NCBI GenBank assembly: GCA_903858815.1
Contig: CAIOKE010000133.1
Coordinates: forward strand, 124,001 to 188,000
Origin: an uncultured Planctomycetaceae bacterium
Lineage (GTDB): Bacteria > Planctomycetota > Planctomycetia > Planctomycetales > Planctomycetaceae
DNA: 64,000 nucleotides
Direction: 5' to 3'
Position 1 is the stretch's first letter; the number at the start of each line of letters is the position of its first letter. Both the position numbers and the translations under genes were made by a program. Positions 37,208 to 46,415 of this stretch are shown here, piece by piece. Below the pieces are notes generated by a model. The model was not told where the DNA came from. It saw nothing but the letters and a program-made list of their open reading frames with translations, and made no database searches.

Positions 37208-38656
37208 TCACTCCGCCAGCAGAGTCTGCACCATGTCGTGCAGCGCCTTCGCGTTGGCCTCACCAGAACCAACCTTGATCATCCGAACATTGCCCTTCCT
37301 GTCAATCAGTACGGCATGGGGAATCCCCGCCACACCATACTGATTCTGCATCTTCGACTCCTTCGGAGTCACAATCGTCGGATGCCGCAACTCATGATGC
37401 TTCATGAACTCCTCAAGCATCGACAACTCTGCCTCCAGCGATACCTCTGCATCTGACTTCGAAGCACGCTTGCTCTCGGCGTTCCACTGATAGCCGTACT
37501 GTCGCGTCACTCCCACGATCTCAAAACCCTGACTGTGAAACTCGTCATACATACTGTTCAAATGAGGAAATGTCGCAATACAGGGACCACACCAGATCGC
37601 CCAGAAGTCAAGCAAAACAACCTTGCCCTTTAATCCCTCAGCTGTAATCGCACTGCCATGTGCTGTTGCTGCAATATCCAGTTCCGGAGCCGGCTTACCA
37701 ATCATCTGCAGCTGCAGTCGGGAAGATTCGATGCGACGTTCCAATGGAGCATACATCGCCACAGCGGCCTTCACCGCAGGCTGGTCCTTCAGTGCGGATT
37801 CCACTGCCACTGCGCGAGCCGCCTCAAGCAGTCGAGCAGCCGCGTCCGGATCACTGCCGGAAAGTCGCGACGCTTCAGAGCCCCGCGCACGCAGATAGTC
37901 GGCCAGCACTGCCGCTGAATCCGGCAGGCGTTTCAAAGCGTCCGCATAAAATTCTTCTGTCTGTCGCTGCAGTGCTTCGGAATCGGCCCCGATCTGCGGA
38001 TTGCTCAAGGCCTGCAACAGCCGGGAACTGGCAAGCACCGCTCGCTCTGCTGTTGACTCCTGCTCAATTGCAGCACGCAGACTCTGCAGTTCCTCGCGAA
38101 TTGCCGCCTCAGCCTCCCTCGCCTGACCACCACTGGCAAGCACATCGCTGCGGATCATCGTTAACTGTGCAAGGGACTGAAAGAAAGCCCCATCCAGATT
38201 TCCACTTGCAAGTTTCCGCGTCTGTTCAAGTGCCGCCTGCACACGAGCAGAATCCACACTTCCAGCACGACGCGCATACGAATAGTAAGCCATCAGACTG
38301 GATGCCAGATCCCCGGCAGACTGCGGATTGCTGAGGTTTTTCAGTTGTGCGTCACACCCCTGTTCAAGTTGCTTCACCGCACCAGGCAGGTCATTAGCCG
38401 CCATATAACGGTTGGCCGTCAGAGTCCTGTACCGATGCAGCGTCAGGTCCTGGGGATCCGCAGCGATCGCCTCGTCCAGCAACCGTGCAGCATTTTCGGG
38501 AGTCTCACTCTGCAGTTGCTGCAGCAGACCACCCCGCGGCACCTTTGCCGCAGATTGGCCCTGAGGAGCAGAGTTGGCCTGCGCGAAAGCGACGGCAGGC
38601 AACAAAGCCAGTTGAAACAACAGCAACAGGGACAACCAACCGTTTTTACGCAACAT
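37208..38656 (-). CDS. TlpA/ResA-type exported thioredoxin protein with long helical N-terminal region
   Basis: A 482-residue protein. The start ATG at 38656 has GCAGGAG upstream and a clear signal peptide (MLRKNGWLSLLLLFQLALLPAVAFAQ). Residues about 30-330 are helical, Ala/Glu/Gln-rich and TPR-like. The C-terminal thioredoxin domain carries WAIWCGPC (Cys356 and Cys359) followed by IATFPHLNSMYDEF, the TlpA/ResA type that acts as a periplasmic disulfide reductant. It lies just upstream of argJ; functional linkage is not obvious. It is one of two secreted thioredoxin-fold proteins within 7 kb. Confidence 0.88.
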   Translation of the reverse strand: MLRKNGWLSLLLLFQLALLPAVAFAQANSAPQGQSAAKVPRGGLLQQLQSETPENAARLLDEAIAADPQDLTLHRYRTLTANRYMAANDLPGAVKQLEQGCDAQLKNLSNPQSAGDLASSLMAYYSYARRAGSVDSARVQAALEQTRKLASGNLDGAFFQSLAQLTMIRSDVLASGGQAREAEAAIREELQSLRAAIEQESTAERAVLASSRLLQALSNPQIGADSEALQRQTEEFYADALKRLPDSAAVLADYLRARGSEASRLSGSDPDAAARLLEAARAVAVESALKDQPAVKAAVAMYAPLERRIESSRLQLQMIGKPAPELDIAATAHGSAITAEGLKGKVVLLDFWAIWCGPCIATFPHLNSMYDEFHSQGFEIVGVTRQYGYQWNAESKRASKSDAEVSLEAELSMLEEFMKHHELRHPTIVTPKESKMQNQYGVAGIPHAVLIDRKGNVRMIKVGSGEANAKALHDMVQTLLAE

Positions 38657-38825
38657 CACTGTCTGCTCCTGCAACGTGGCAAAAAATCGTTCTGCTGAAT
38701 GCTCCACGGAATTCAACAGAACTGCAAGCGGGGCAGGAAAAATTCCAGTCCGGATCAGCACTGCTGACCTCTGCCCTCGCTTAACAGCGTCCGACCACAC
38801 AGACGCGAGGGACAAAAGTCGTAAT

Positions 38826-38841
38826 CAGGGCTTTAGCCCTG
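38826..38841 (+). repeat. Perfect palindrome CAGGGCT-TT-AGCCCTG
   Basis: A seven-base stem with a two-base loop. It resembles the GGCTTCAGCC palindrome at 3657-3680 and lies beside another shared module. A terminator use is possible for the minus-strand TadG gene, but there is no U-tract. Confidence 0.5.
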
Positions 38842-38890
38842 GCTCCAATTTCTCGTCACCCTTGAAATCCACAGTGGTTTTCCGGGGATG

Positions 38891-38913
38891 GGGCCGAGGA
38901 ATGCTCGGGCTAC
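38891..38913 (-). repeat. Dispersed palindrome, GTAG-YCCGRGCATTCCT family, copy 2
   Basis: Read on the minus strand the sequence is GTAGCCCGAGCATTCCTC followed by GGCCC, matching copy 1 at 3505-3530 through the core GTAG-YCCGRGCATTCCT. Stem CCGAG (38894-38898) with CTCGG (38904-38908). Presence at two unrelated sites in opposite orientation supports a repeat family. Confidence 0.6.
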
Positions 38914-38965
38914 CTGTTGTCTGCGGCGTCTTTACAGCAGAAGCTACCAGGCTGCCGCATGCAGT

Positions 38966-40150
38966 TCAGTCAGCCAACCGGATGCTGTAGACGTAGCGAT
39001 TCGAGGGAGTTGCATCGTCCGTTGCGGTCACTGCCATCCCAGTCACAAGCACACAGGGCTGAAATGTCAGTTGCAATGTCTCGCTGTCCGGACGTACTGC
39101 GTCGACCACGCGTACCGCAACCGGTCGCTGCAGGGACAACCCCGTCGACGACAGACGACTGCAGAGCATCAGCAGAACAGACTCCACACGACCATCCGCC
39201 AATTCCTCCTCAACCTCTCCCAACTGCTCAAGAGTCGGAGTGATCGAGGGAAAATCACAGGGAAAAGTCAATTCCCTCAGTCCCAGCGATTCAAGATCGG
39301 ACGATCGCAGCCCCTCCTGAATCTGTCGGTTCAACGGACGAACACTGGTCAAGTCACCTCCACTGAAATCCAGTAACACAAGTTCCTGCGGCTTTCCGGA
39401 GGGTTCCGTTGTAAGTTCCACCACGATCTCCGGAATTCCATCCGGCCCCTGCTCGAAGATCCTCATTTCCGGATTCCAGGCAACCTCATCCGCTCCTCCA
39501 CCCTGCTCCACCTGCGATGTCCACCAGCCAGCACCATTCAGACCTGGATCATCGCAGATCGAAAATGGCAGCATTGGCAGGGTCTGACCGGGTGCCGGAC
39601 GAAATGCAACCGGTCTATTCTCCAGACGAGCCGACGCTGCCGTCGTCACCGACGCGAGGTTCAACAGACTGCCAGCACGTCGGTAAACGCGAGCATCCGC
39701 GGCGGAATGTCGCACTCGGATGGCTGTCGGTATCGGAAAGCCCAACTCGTCCGCCGCATTTTCTGACTGCGACCAGACATACTCCACGTCCTCGGCGTTC
39801 AGAGCCGGCAGAGGTGTGCGTTCAGAGTACCACGCTGCCTGCTCTACTGCCGCTGCGGTGCACTGCGCCTCTCGACCATCCACCTCAAACTGCTGCCATG
39901 ACTGCCGCAATAAATCATCGGATACCCACTTGTAGGCAGCAGCCGCTGCAGACGACTCACAGCAGTTTCGGGCATGCTGCAGCAGCCCGGAAATCAGCCA
40001 CACGTCAAGCACGAGAAATGACGCGAGTCCGATGAAACCCAGCGCCATGACAGTCCACAATGAAAGAACGCCACGTCGCACCCGTACAGGAACTTCAGCT
40101 CCCGAGGCCTTCAGACTGCACTGTCCATCAACAGACTGCATCCTGAGCAT
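38966..40150 (-). CDS. TadG-like pilus assembly protein
   Basis: A 394-residue protein with the TadG N-terminal layout: basic RVRRG followed by VLSLWTVMALGFIGLASFLVLDVWLI, a membrane helix, then a large extracytoplasmic domain without a visible vWA metal motif. Helical region about 55-90 (AARNCC...AAAAAYKW) is followed by beta-rich sequence. The start ATG at 40150 has GGGGAG eight bases upstream; a longer frame exists. It is third in a minus-strand TadE-CpaB-TadG unit, so a role in Flp-type pilus assembly is likely. Unlike the 10-kb locus, the protein lacks DxSxS. Confidence 0.7.
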   Translation of the reverse strand: MLRMQSVDGQCSLKASGAEVPVRVRRGVLSLWTVMALGFIGLASFLVLDVWLISGLLQHARNCCESSAAAAAYKWVSDDLLRQSWQQFEVDGREAQCTAAAVEQAAWYSERTPLPALNAEDVEYVWSQSENAADELGFPIPTAIRVRHSAADARVYRRAGSLLNLASVTTAASARLENRPVAFRPAPGQTLPMLPFSICDDPGLNGAGWWTSQVEQGGGADEVAWNPEMRIFEQGPDGIPEIVVELTTEPSGKPQELVLLDFSGGDLTSVRPLNRQIQEGLRSSDLESLGLRELTFPCDFPSITPTLEQLGEVEEELADGRVESVLLMLCSRLSSTGLSLQRPVAVRVVDAVRPDSETLQLTFQPCVLVTGMAVTATDDATPSNRYVYSIRLAD

Positions 40151-40182
40151 GACTTTTCTCCCCTGACGACACTCTCTCAAAC

Positions 40183-41193
40183 CTATCGGGGCACCATACT
40201 GTCGTCAGGCAGCGTTCCCGCAAGGTCATCCAGTGTCAGGTCACTGTCATCAAGTTGTGTCGTCGATGGTCCCCGAATTGGTGTGCTGTTGGGAGCAGTC
40301 GGTGCCGGACGCTGACCAGAGGGATTGCCAAGTCTTGCACCATCCTGAAAATATCCGCTGTTGAAACTGGAGCCACGATACTGCTCAGTTCGAAATGGCT
40401 TGTTCTCCTCGCGCGCCATCGACTTGAGGCCGAGGATCTCCATGAAGAAGATTCGATCATCCTCACTGGCTTCGATACTGATCCCCCCCTGCCCTGGTCC
40501 GCTGTTGCTGTAGATCAGATCAACCTCACCCTTCTTCTGCGCCAGCAGAGCGATTCTTGACTGTTCCTCATCCAGTTCCAGAGTCACACTCTGGCCGGCC
40601 GAACGAGATCCACCCGATGCACGATTCACCTGAATCACCTTCACTCCACGAAACAGTGTCGCAGTCATCGCATCGCCCGACAGTGTATCGTTGCGCGGAT
40701 CCAGCCCGGCACGCCGCCGCGCTGCCGCTGAAACGTCGGCTTCGTCAACTGTCAACTGCACGTCAACATACTGACCAGGCTTCAGTTTGGCGTTCAACGC
40801 AGCGGTCGTTGGACTGACACGCACCACAACAGCACGCTTTCCATCTTCCACTTCCAGCTCGGGAAAGTCGCCCGGAGCATAAAACATTGAGCCACGCAAA
40901 GGCGTGGCCGCAGAGATCTTCTCCTTTGCGATGCGATTGACAATCGTATCGGAATTCAGAATCGTATCAGGCTCGAGGGACTTGGAACGATCCCACGGCC
41001 CAAGCCCAAGGTGTGCTCGAGTGATGGTGGTCCCAGGTTCAACATCGGACTGCAACATCGGGATCGTACGCGTGGTCCGCGCAGACTCCCGCATTTCCGG
41101 ACGCGCAAACACCACCTTCAGGAAATATCCCGAAGCCAGCGTACAAACAACGGCAAAGGTTGCGATCGTCAGCATCCACGGGGTGATCTTCAC
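40183..41193 (-). CDS. cpaB: CpaB/RcpC-like Flp pilus assembly protein
   Basis: A 336-residue protein. A membrane helix (about 7-28, MLTIATFAVVCTLASGYFLKVV) is followed by an SAF-type domain (about 45-120; SDVEPGTTITRAHLGLG, EKISAATPLRGSMFYAPGDFPELEVE) and a beta-rich domain (ALNAKLKPGQYVDVQLTVD, VTLELDEEQSRIALLAQKKGEVDLIY) typical of CpaB/RcpC. In Tad systems this protein helps to assemble the pilus across the periplasm. A Pro/Ser-rich tail follows. It sits 18 bases after the TadE gene and about 30 bases before the TadG-like gene. The rest of the Tad machine is absent from the window. Confidence 0.88.
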   Translation of the reverse strand: MKITPWMLTIATFAVVCTLASGYFLKVVFARPEMRESARTTRTIPMLQSDVEPGTTITRAHLGLGPWDRSKSLEPDTILNSDTIVNRIAKEKISAATPLRGSMFYAPGDFPELEVEDGKRAVVVRVSPTTAALNAKLKPGQYVDVQLTVDEADVSAAARRRAGLDPRNDTLSGDAMTATLFRGVKVIQVNRASGGSRSAGQSVTLELDEEQSRIALLAQKKGEVDLIYSNSGPGQGGISIEASEDDRIFFMEILGLKSMAREENKPFRTEQYRGSSFNSGYFQDGARLGNPSGQRPAPTAPNSTPIRGPSTTQLDDSDLTLDDLAGTLPDDSMVPR

Positions 41194-41211
41194 GGATGTC
41201 TCCTCAGTTCA

Positions 41212-41700
41212 TCAAAACACTTGCGATGCCGGTGCCACGGAATCCTCGGCTGTCAACTCGCTGTCTTCAGCAGCAATGGACTCCAGAGGTGCCACACGCT
41301 CCATGACCATTGCAGAACTTGCCTCAAGATACCGGCCAGACAGACTGAAACCCGTCATCCACAGCAGATCCGGACTGGCACTGGCCATCGGAACACGCAC
41401 ATGAACACGGCCAACCTGCCCAGCATACTCCGCCGGTTCCACCTCGATCTCACACTCAGACGCCAATGACAATCCCAGCAATTGGGAAATACTCTGCTGA
41501 ACCTCCGCCTCGCTGGCCCCACTCAGACTCATCAAACGTACGCCGGTCTGAGCAGCGGACGTGATTCGCGCGTGTGCCGCCATCAGCATTGAATACTGGG
41601 CAATGCCAAAGGTCAGCAGCAGAAAAATCGGCAGTACCAGCACCAGCTCCATCGATAGAATGGCGCCGCGACGGCCGAGCGAAACACGACCTGACTTCAT
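41212..41700 (-). CDS. TadE-like minor pilin/pseudopilin family protein
   Basis: A 162-residue protein with the TadE signature GRRGAILSMELVLVLPIFLLLT and following IAQYSMLMAAHARITSAAQTGVR. The start ATG at 41700 is chosen over a longer frame because family members begin shortly before the RRG. The remainder is a small beta-rich extracytoplasmic domain with an acidic C-terminus. It is first in the TadE-CpaB-TadG unit and the third TadE-like protein in this window. Confidence 0.8.
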   Translation of the reverse strand: MKSGRVSLGRRGAILSMELVLVLPIFLLLTFGIAQYSMLMAAHARITSAAQTGVRLMSLSGASEAEVQQSISQLLGLSLASECEIEVEPAEYAGQVGRVHVRVPMASASPDLLWMTGFSLSGRYLEASSAMVMERVAPLESIAAEDSELTAEDSVAPASQVF

Positions 41701-42029
41701 GAAATTCTCAAACCCTTCGTCATGATGCCCACAGCGATATTCACAGATCCCTGCTGTATCGGCAGTTTCGGCCGAATGACCCACTGCCAGACAACTTTTC
41801 TGCAGGTTTTCAGTCACACCAGACAGCAGAATTGGAGGGATTCACCATGTCGGCAACCCTAATCCGGCATTCAGCACTCGGGAACCTGCTCAATCGTCGC
41901 AGGAATGGCGGTCTGGATCGATCATTCCGATTATGACGACGCTCCCTTTTGGATACACTGCACCGTCATGTTGCTCAGCACCCCGAACATTCCCGCACAC
42001 CATCCAGGACCTGAAAGGACCAATCGTCC
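41701..42029. other. Divergent intergenic region between TadE and inositol monophosphatase genes
   Basis: About 330 bases that must hold promoters for both the minus-strand Tad unit and the plus-strand phosphatase gene. I saw no clear promoter boxes, RNA gene or repeat. Confidence 0.4.
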
Positions 42030-42803
42030 ATGTCGCACAAGGAATGGCTGACAGCGGCCATCGATGCCGCCGCACTCGCCGGAAATGTGCTCCTTAACTG
42101 GCAGGGGAAATTCTCCGTGCGCGAAAAAAGTCGAGCAAACCTTGTCACCGAGGCTGATGAGGCGTCTCAGACGGCCATCGTCAACAGGCTGCGAAGTCAG
42201 TTCCCCGATTACTCGTTCCTCGGCGAAGAAAATCTCAATGAGCGCGGCACGACGGAGGACACGGTCTGGATCATCGATCCACTCGACGGAACGTCCAACT
42301 ATGTCCACGGCTTCCCCTACTTCGCAGTCTCTATCGCTCTCATGCACAAAGGCCAGATTGAAGTTGGCGTTATCCTTGACCCCAACCGAAACGACGTCTT
42401 CGCTGCCAGTCGCGGCGATGGCGCCACTCTGAACGGAATACCGCTCCGCACCAGTGGAGAAACTCGCATGGAAAAAGCCTTTGGCATCGCCAGCCTGCCA
42501 ATCGCAGCAAATCCGGAAAACCCAGCTATCAACCGCTTCCTGAAAGCCATGCAGTCGCTCCAGACCGTGCAGCGAACCGGCTCGGCCGCACTGAATCTCG
42601 CCTACCTCGCTGCTGGCAGGATCGATGCTTTCTGGTCCAGCAGCCTCAATGTCTGGGATATCGCAGCAGGTGTGCTTTTGGTCACTGAATCTGGCGGAAC
42701 TGTCAGTGACCTCGACGGAAATCACCCTGACCTCTTCAAACCCAGCCTGCTCGCAGCCAGCTCGATGGAACTGCAAAAGAGCCTGACAATACTGTTCAAA
42801 TAG
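42030..42803 (+). CDS. Inositol-1-monophosphatase family protein
   Basis: A 257-residue magnesium-dependent phosphatase of the IMPase/SuhB family. Metal-site motifs: GEEN (Glu66, Glu67), DPLDGTSN (Asp83, Asp86) and WDIAAGVLLVTESGG near residue 210. Length matches the family. Natural substrates in bacteria include inositol phosphate, fructose-1,6-bisphosphate and 3'-phosphoadenosine phosphate (PAP). The last would link to the sulfotransferases at 60-62 kb, but they are 18 kb away and this is speculation. AAGGA lies about ten bases upstream of the ATG. Confidence 0.9.
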   Translation: MSHKEWLTAAIDAAALAGNVLLNWQGKFSVREKSRANLVTEADEASQTAIVNRLRSQFPDYSFLGEENLNERGTTEDTVWIIDPLDGTSNYVHGFPYFAVSIALMHKGQIEVGVILDPNRNDVFAASRGDGATLNGIPLRTSGETRMEKAFGIASLPIAANPENPAINRFLKAMQSLQTVQRTGSAALNLAYLAAGRIDAFWSSSLNVWDIAAGVLLVTESGGTVSDLDGNHPDLFKPSLLAASSMELQKSLTILFK

Positions 42804-42994
42804 CCAGCAACCCCGAACCGTAAAGTTTGGCAACTTCTCCCGCCCGGGTGATTTGCGTAAACTATACTGGCAGCAGACTGGCAGAATACGTACTTCGCAA
42901 CGTGGTCTGACAGTTCCCGATCCTGCTGGGATGGCTCGATCGGATCTCAGTTTCGGTGTCTGCGGCCTTCAAGGCTGCATTGGGGGTCCATTTT

Positions 42995-45900
42995 ATGGCT
43001 CGGCGACTTCCGAATATCGGCAGCGCCGCACGGTTGCTGGCTGTGATCAGTCTGTGGCTGATTGCAACACCATGCACCGCGCAGACTGAACCCGTTCAGT
43101 CACCGCCAGACATCCCTGCAGCGCAGACTCCTGCTGGCGTTCTTCCGGAAATCTCTGAGATTGTGATTCAGATGAAATCCGGCGAGCAGATTCCGCTTCG
43201 CAATCTGCTGGGTCCTGAAATCGCGGATCAACTTCTGCAGCGCGGGCTTGAACAACGTTCAGTTCCGGCATTCACTGTTGCTCAGACCGAAATCTCGGGG
43301 ACCGTCGAGCGGGACGTCGTCCGTCTGAATTTCCGGTTGCAGGTCCGGGTTCGCACTGAAGGCGAGTGGATTGCGGTTCCACTGTCATTTGGTGAACTTT
43401 TTCTGACAGAGTTTCGCCATGAGTCGCAGGCCCCGGGTGCCGAAGCAGTGTTGTCTGTGGGGGATCAGAATTCAAGAACGTGGCATCTGAAAGGGCGTGG
43501 CCTGCATACTCTGAATCTGCAGATGATCAGTCGCGCTCGTCCTGTACCGGGTGGTGGCTGGCAGCTGAATCTGACATTACCGCAGTCAACTGCTTCACAC
43601 GCTCGTCTGGATTTTGCTGTCCCTGTGGATCTGCAGCGTTTGCCGACCGATGCTGTCGCAGAGACAAAACGTGATGCAGTGGGCATCCGTGGTGTCGAGT
43701 TCTGGGGTTTATCGGGGCTGGTATCGCTCTCGTGGTCTGAAATTGCTCCACAGGTTGCAGTGAAACCGGTTGTGCAGTCTCAGACTCGCATCAAGCTGGA
43801 CCTGACCACCATTCCAGTCAGTCTGAATGGGACGCAATCGCTGCAGATCAGTGGTGGCTCATTATCAGAGGTCAGCGTGACCTATCCTCCGGGATTCGAA
43901 CTTCAGGAAGTGAGTGCTCGCAACTCTGCGAACGTCTCTGTTCTTAAGAACTATGAAGTCCTTTCAACCGAAGTTCCAACCCGGACTCTGATCCGTCTGA
44001 CTTCAGCAGTAGAAGGGCAATTGACACTCGGGTATGAGCTGGAGTTGAAGAACCCCGTTTTCCCACAGTCAATTCAGATCTCCTTACCGGCCATTCAGGA
44101 GGCCAATGTTCAGACTGGCGACCTCGATATTCTGATCCCGTCCGGACTTGTTGTGGAGCAATCGAAGGTCACGGGAGCACAGCGTCGTCGAGTTGCCTCG
44201 GATGCAGATACCAGCGTTGCTGCAACGGCATTCCGCCTCCGCTCGCCTGAATCGCGTATCCAGCTGGAAGTCAAGGAAACCGAAGCACAGTACGTATTCG
44301 AGGAAGAGTTGGAGTTACGACCGGAAAACAACTCCATCAGTCTGCTGATGCGATGGCGTGTCAACGTCCTGCGAGGATCGCTGCTGGAATTGCCCCTGCA
44401 GTGGCCCCGGACGATGCGTGAAATCTGGGGAACACTTCCCGGCGACCTTGTATTGCGCAGCAGCAATGAACAATCGGCTGTGATTGTTCGAGAGGTCGAG
44501 GGCCAGCCCGACCAGATGACGCTGGCATTTCCCGAGCGTCAGACCGGCGAATTTACCGTCGAAATGCGATGCCTTGCGAAACAGGAAGCTGCCGCTGACA
44601 CTGTTCTGAGTCTGCTCTGCCCACAGATCCGAGCTCGCTCAGGGCAACCGGTGGTGCTTCGACTGCTGGAATCTGACCAGAGTCGTATCGAAGTCACAGC
44701 CCCCGCGTCGGCTGACGATCTGACCGGAATTTCAGAGGACCCTTCTGAAACTCAGCCGGGAACCGCACAGCAACCTCGCAGCCTGCTGTATCGCAACCCT
44801 GATCAGCCCCTGCTGGTCTCACTGCGGCGACAGGATCCCGTTGTCGAAGCTGAAGTCGCAGCGGGGCTGACCCCTGTGGAAGCGGGTTTGGAGATTCGGC
44901 AGCAGATTCGCTTCCTGATTGATCACAAAGACCTGACTGAAGTCACGCTGTTCGTGCCGGAGCGAGTTCAACCAGTCGTCAGAATTGCCGGCAATCGCGA
45001 ACCGCTGCGTCCCGGGATCGGTCCGTCCGGAAAATGGACCTTTCGCCTGCCGCAGGCAGCACGAGGAGAACTCCTGCTGGAGGTCGGCTGGATCTGGACG
45101 GACCTGCAGTCTGCGGCCCCGGACTCCAACGGCCTGCAGCAACTGCCTCTGGTCATTCCGGCAGATTGCCTGATCCGCAGTATCCGAGCTCAGACGGCTT
45201 CGTGGAGTGGTTTGCTGGTTGCTGATCCCGCCCGCTGGGAACCGATCTTCTCCGATGTGTCGGATGCGGCATGGCATTGGCGCAGCGGCCAGACCGGATC
45301 TCCATCCGCTGCAATTCCATCGCTCGTCGCACAGAATCTTGCACTCCCGATTCGCCGCACAAAGTCTTCGACGTTTGCCGACAGCGAAAGCCCGCTGTTG
45401 ATTCTGGTTTCGTCCGAATTGCTTCCCGGACAATTACTGACCACCAGTCTTGCAGCCTGGGAGGATGTGCCATCAACGCTGTTTTTCCAGCTTGCTGACT
45501 CTCTGCAACTGGAGTCTGTACAGCTCGGAAATCAGCTGTTGACCGAAGCCAGTGCAGCACGAACTTCACTGCAGGCCATTCCGTCCACTGACGGACGATC
45601 AGTTCGCTGGCAGATCCTGCCGGCTGCTTTGCAGGCAGTTTCCGGACCTGCTGTTCTTGTCGTCAAGTGCCGGCAGATCATTCCCTCAGGCCCGGGTTTT
45701 TACCGTCAACTGGCTTTGCTGCGACCAGACTTTTCCACTGAAGAAGCCGCATTGCCGGTGGTCTGGAGCCTCTCAGCTGCCCCCGGGTCCCGCAGCATTC
45801 CGCTCAGCCGCGGATTCGAAACATTTAACCCTGGTTTATTATCTTTACTGCCATGGAGCCGCACAGCGAGCGAACAGCAGGTTGCTGATCTTACAACCGT

Positions 45901-46414
45901 CATTTCAACGTTTTCTCCAGCCATTCGCAGCGCTGTTGCTCCTCGGATTGCACAGATTCTGCCCCCCGGAAGAGCCACAGTACTGTGCCTCGGCAGCGCT
46001 GCGGCTCGCCAGCTGACAGTAATTGAGATCCCCCTCGCACTGCAGATTCTGGCAGCAGCGCCTGGTTGCGTGCTGATCTTTCTCTCCATGTCTCTGTTCC
46101 GTCGTATGTCCTTCCTGGTGCCACTCGTGATCACCCCCGCTCTCGCACTGACTGTTTGGGTTGCCCAGCCACTCTGGTCGTCTGTATTCCTGCCACCTGC
46201 AGTAGTCGGCCTGATCACCGGGCTTGTCATCGCCCAGTTGCAGCGAGTTCTCGGATCTCGTGGAAGCGTGGCCCATAGGCTCGCTCACGCCACGGAACTG
46301 CCATCGATTTTTGGCATACCGGATCTTGCCACCGCTGCCGTTCGGGAAAACCACGGAAGCAGCTTCAACAGCGCTGCACTCCAACCGGACGCCTCCTCAG
46401 GATCCTCGCGCTGA
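42995..46414 (+). CDS. Giant exported beta-rich protein with C-terminal membrane helices (unknown family)
   Basis: A 1,139-residue protein I do not recognise. Start ATG 42995 (MARRLPNIGSAARLLAVISL) gives a signal peptide ending near CTAQT. The body to about 1,000 is dense in beta strands with repeated V/L/T alternation and short hydrophobic motifs such as VPERVQPVVRIAG (about 652-664). Near the C-terminus (about 1,015-1,095) four to five hydrophobic helices end in IAQLQRVLGSRG. It ends one base before the next start, so the two are surely co-transcribed. A TATACT at 42863-42868 could be a -10 box, but no -35 was found at normal spacing. Function unknown. Confidence 0.75.
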   Translation: MARRLPNIGSAARLLAVISLWLIATPCTAQTEPVQSPPDIPAAQTPAGVLPEISEIVIQMKSGEQIPLRNLLGPEIADQLLQRGLEQRSVPAFTVAQTEISGTVERDVVRLNFRLQVRVRTEGEWIAVPLSFGELFLTEFRHESQAPGAEAVLSVGDQNSRTWHLKGRGLHTLNLQMISRARPVPGGGWQLNLTLPQSTASHARLDFAVPVDLQRLPTDAVAETKRDAVGIRGVEFWGLSGLVSLSWSEIAPQVAVKPVVQSQTRIKLDLTTIPVSLNGTQSLQISGGSLSEVSVTYPPGFELQEVSARNSANVSVLKNYEVLSTEVPTRTLIRLTSAVEGQLTLGYELELKNPVFPQSIQISLPAIQEANVQTGDLDILIPSGLVVEQSKVTGAQRRRVASDADTSVAATAFRLRSPESRIQLEVKETEAQYVFEEELELRPENNSISLLMRWRVNVLRGSLLELPLQWPRTMREIWGTLPGDLVLRSSNEQSAVIVREVEGQPDQMTLAFPERQTGEFTVEMRCLAKQEAAADTVLSLLCPQIRARSGQPVVLRLLESDQSRIEVTAPASADDLTGISEDPSETQPGTAQQPRSLLYRNPDQPLLVSLRRQDPVVEAEVAAGLTPVEAGLEIRQQIRFLIDHKDLTEVTLFVPERVQPVVRIAGNREPLRPGIGPSGKWTFRLPQAARGELLLEVGWIWTDLQSAAPDSNGLQQLPLVIPADCLIRSIRAQTASWSGLLVADPARWEPIFSDVSDAAWHWRSGQTGSPSAAIPSLVAQNLALPIRRTKSSTFADSESPLLILVSSELLPGQLLTTSLAAWEDVPSTLFFQLADSLQLESVQLGNQLLTEASAARTSLQAIPSTDGRSVRWQILPAALQAVSGPAVLVVKCRQIIPSGPGFYRQLALLRPDFSTEEAALPVVWSLSAAPGSRSIPLSRGFETFNPGLLSLLPWSRTASEQQVADLTTVISTFSPAIRSAVAPRIAQILPPGRATVLCLGSAAARQLTVIEIPLALQILAAAPGCVLIFLSMSLFRRMSFLVPLVITPALALTVWVAQPLWSSVFLPPAVVGLITGLVIAQLQRVLGSRGSVAHRLAHATELPSIFGIPDLATAAVRENHGSSFNSAALQPDASSGSSR

Positions 46415-46415
46415 C

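Larger units (their letters stand above)
38657..38965. other. Gene-free stretch holding dispersed palindromic repeats
   Basis: About 310 bases between the TlpA-like gene start and the stop of the TadG-like gene. It contains two palindromes with relatives in the 3.3-3.8 kb block (see separate entries) and no credible gene. The promoter of the TlpA-argJ unit should be in its left part. Confidence 0.5.

Noticed and set aside
41931-42833. A 300-codon minus-strand frame opposite the inositol monophosphatase gene
   Set aside because: Shadow of an enzyme with complete metal-site motifs; no SD site or family match.
42827-42868. Promoter with TTGGCA and TATACT before the giant operon
   Set aside because: The spacing between the boxes is 30 bases, far from 17, so only the TATACT is kept as a weak remark in the gene entry.
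44819-46384. Long minus-strand frames opposite the first giant gene
   Set aside because: Overlapping shadows in several frames of high-GC coding DNA; none has protein-like composition.
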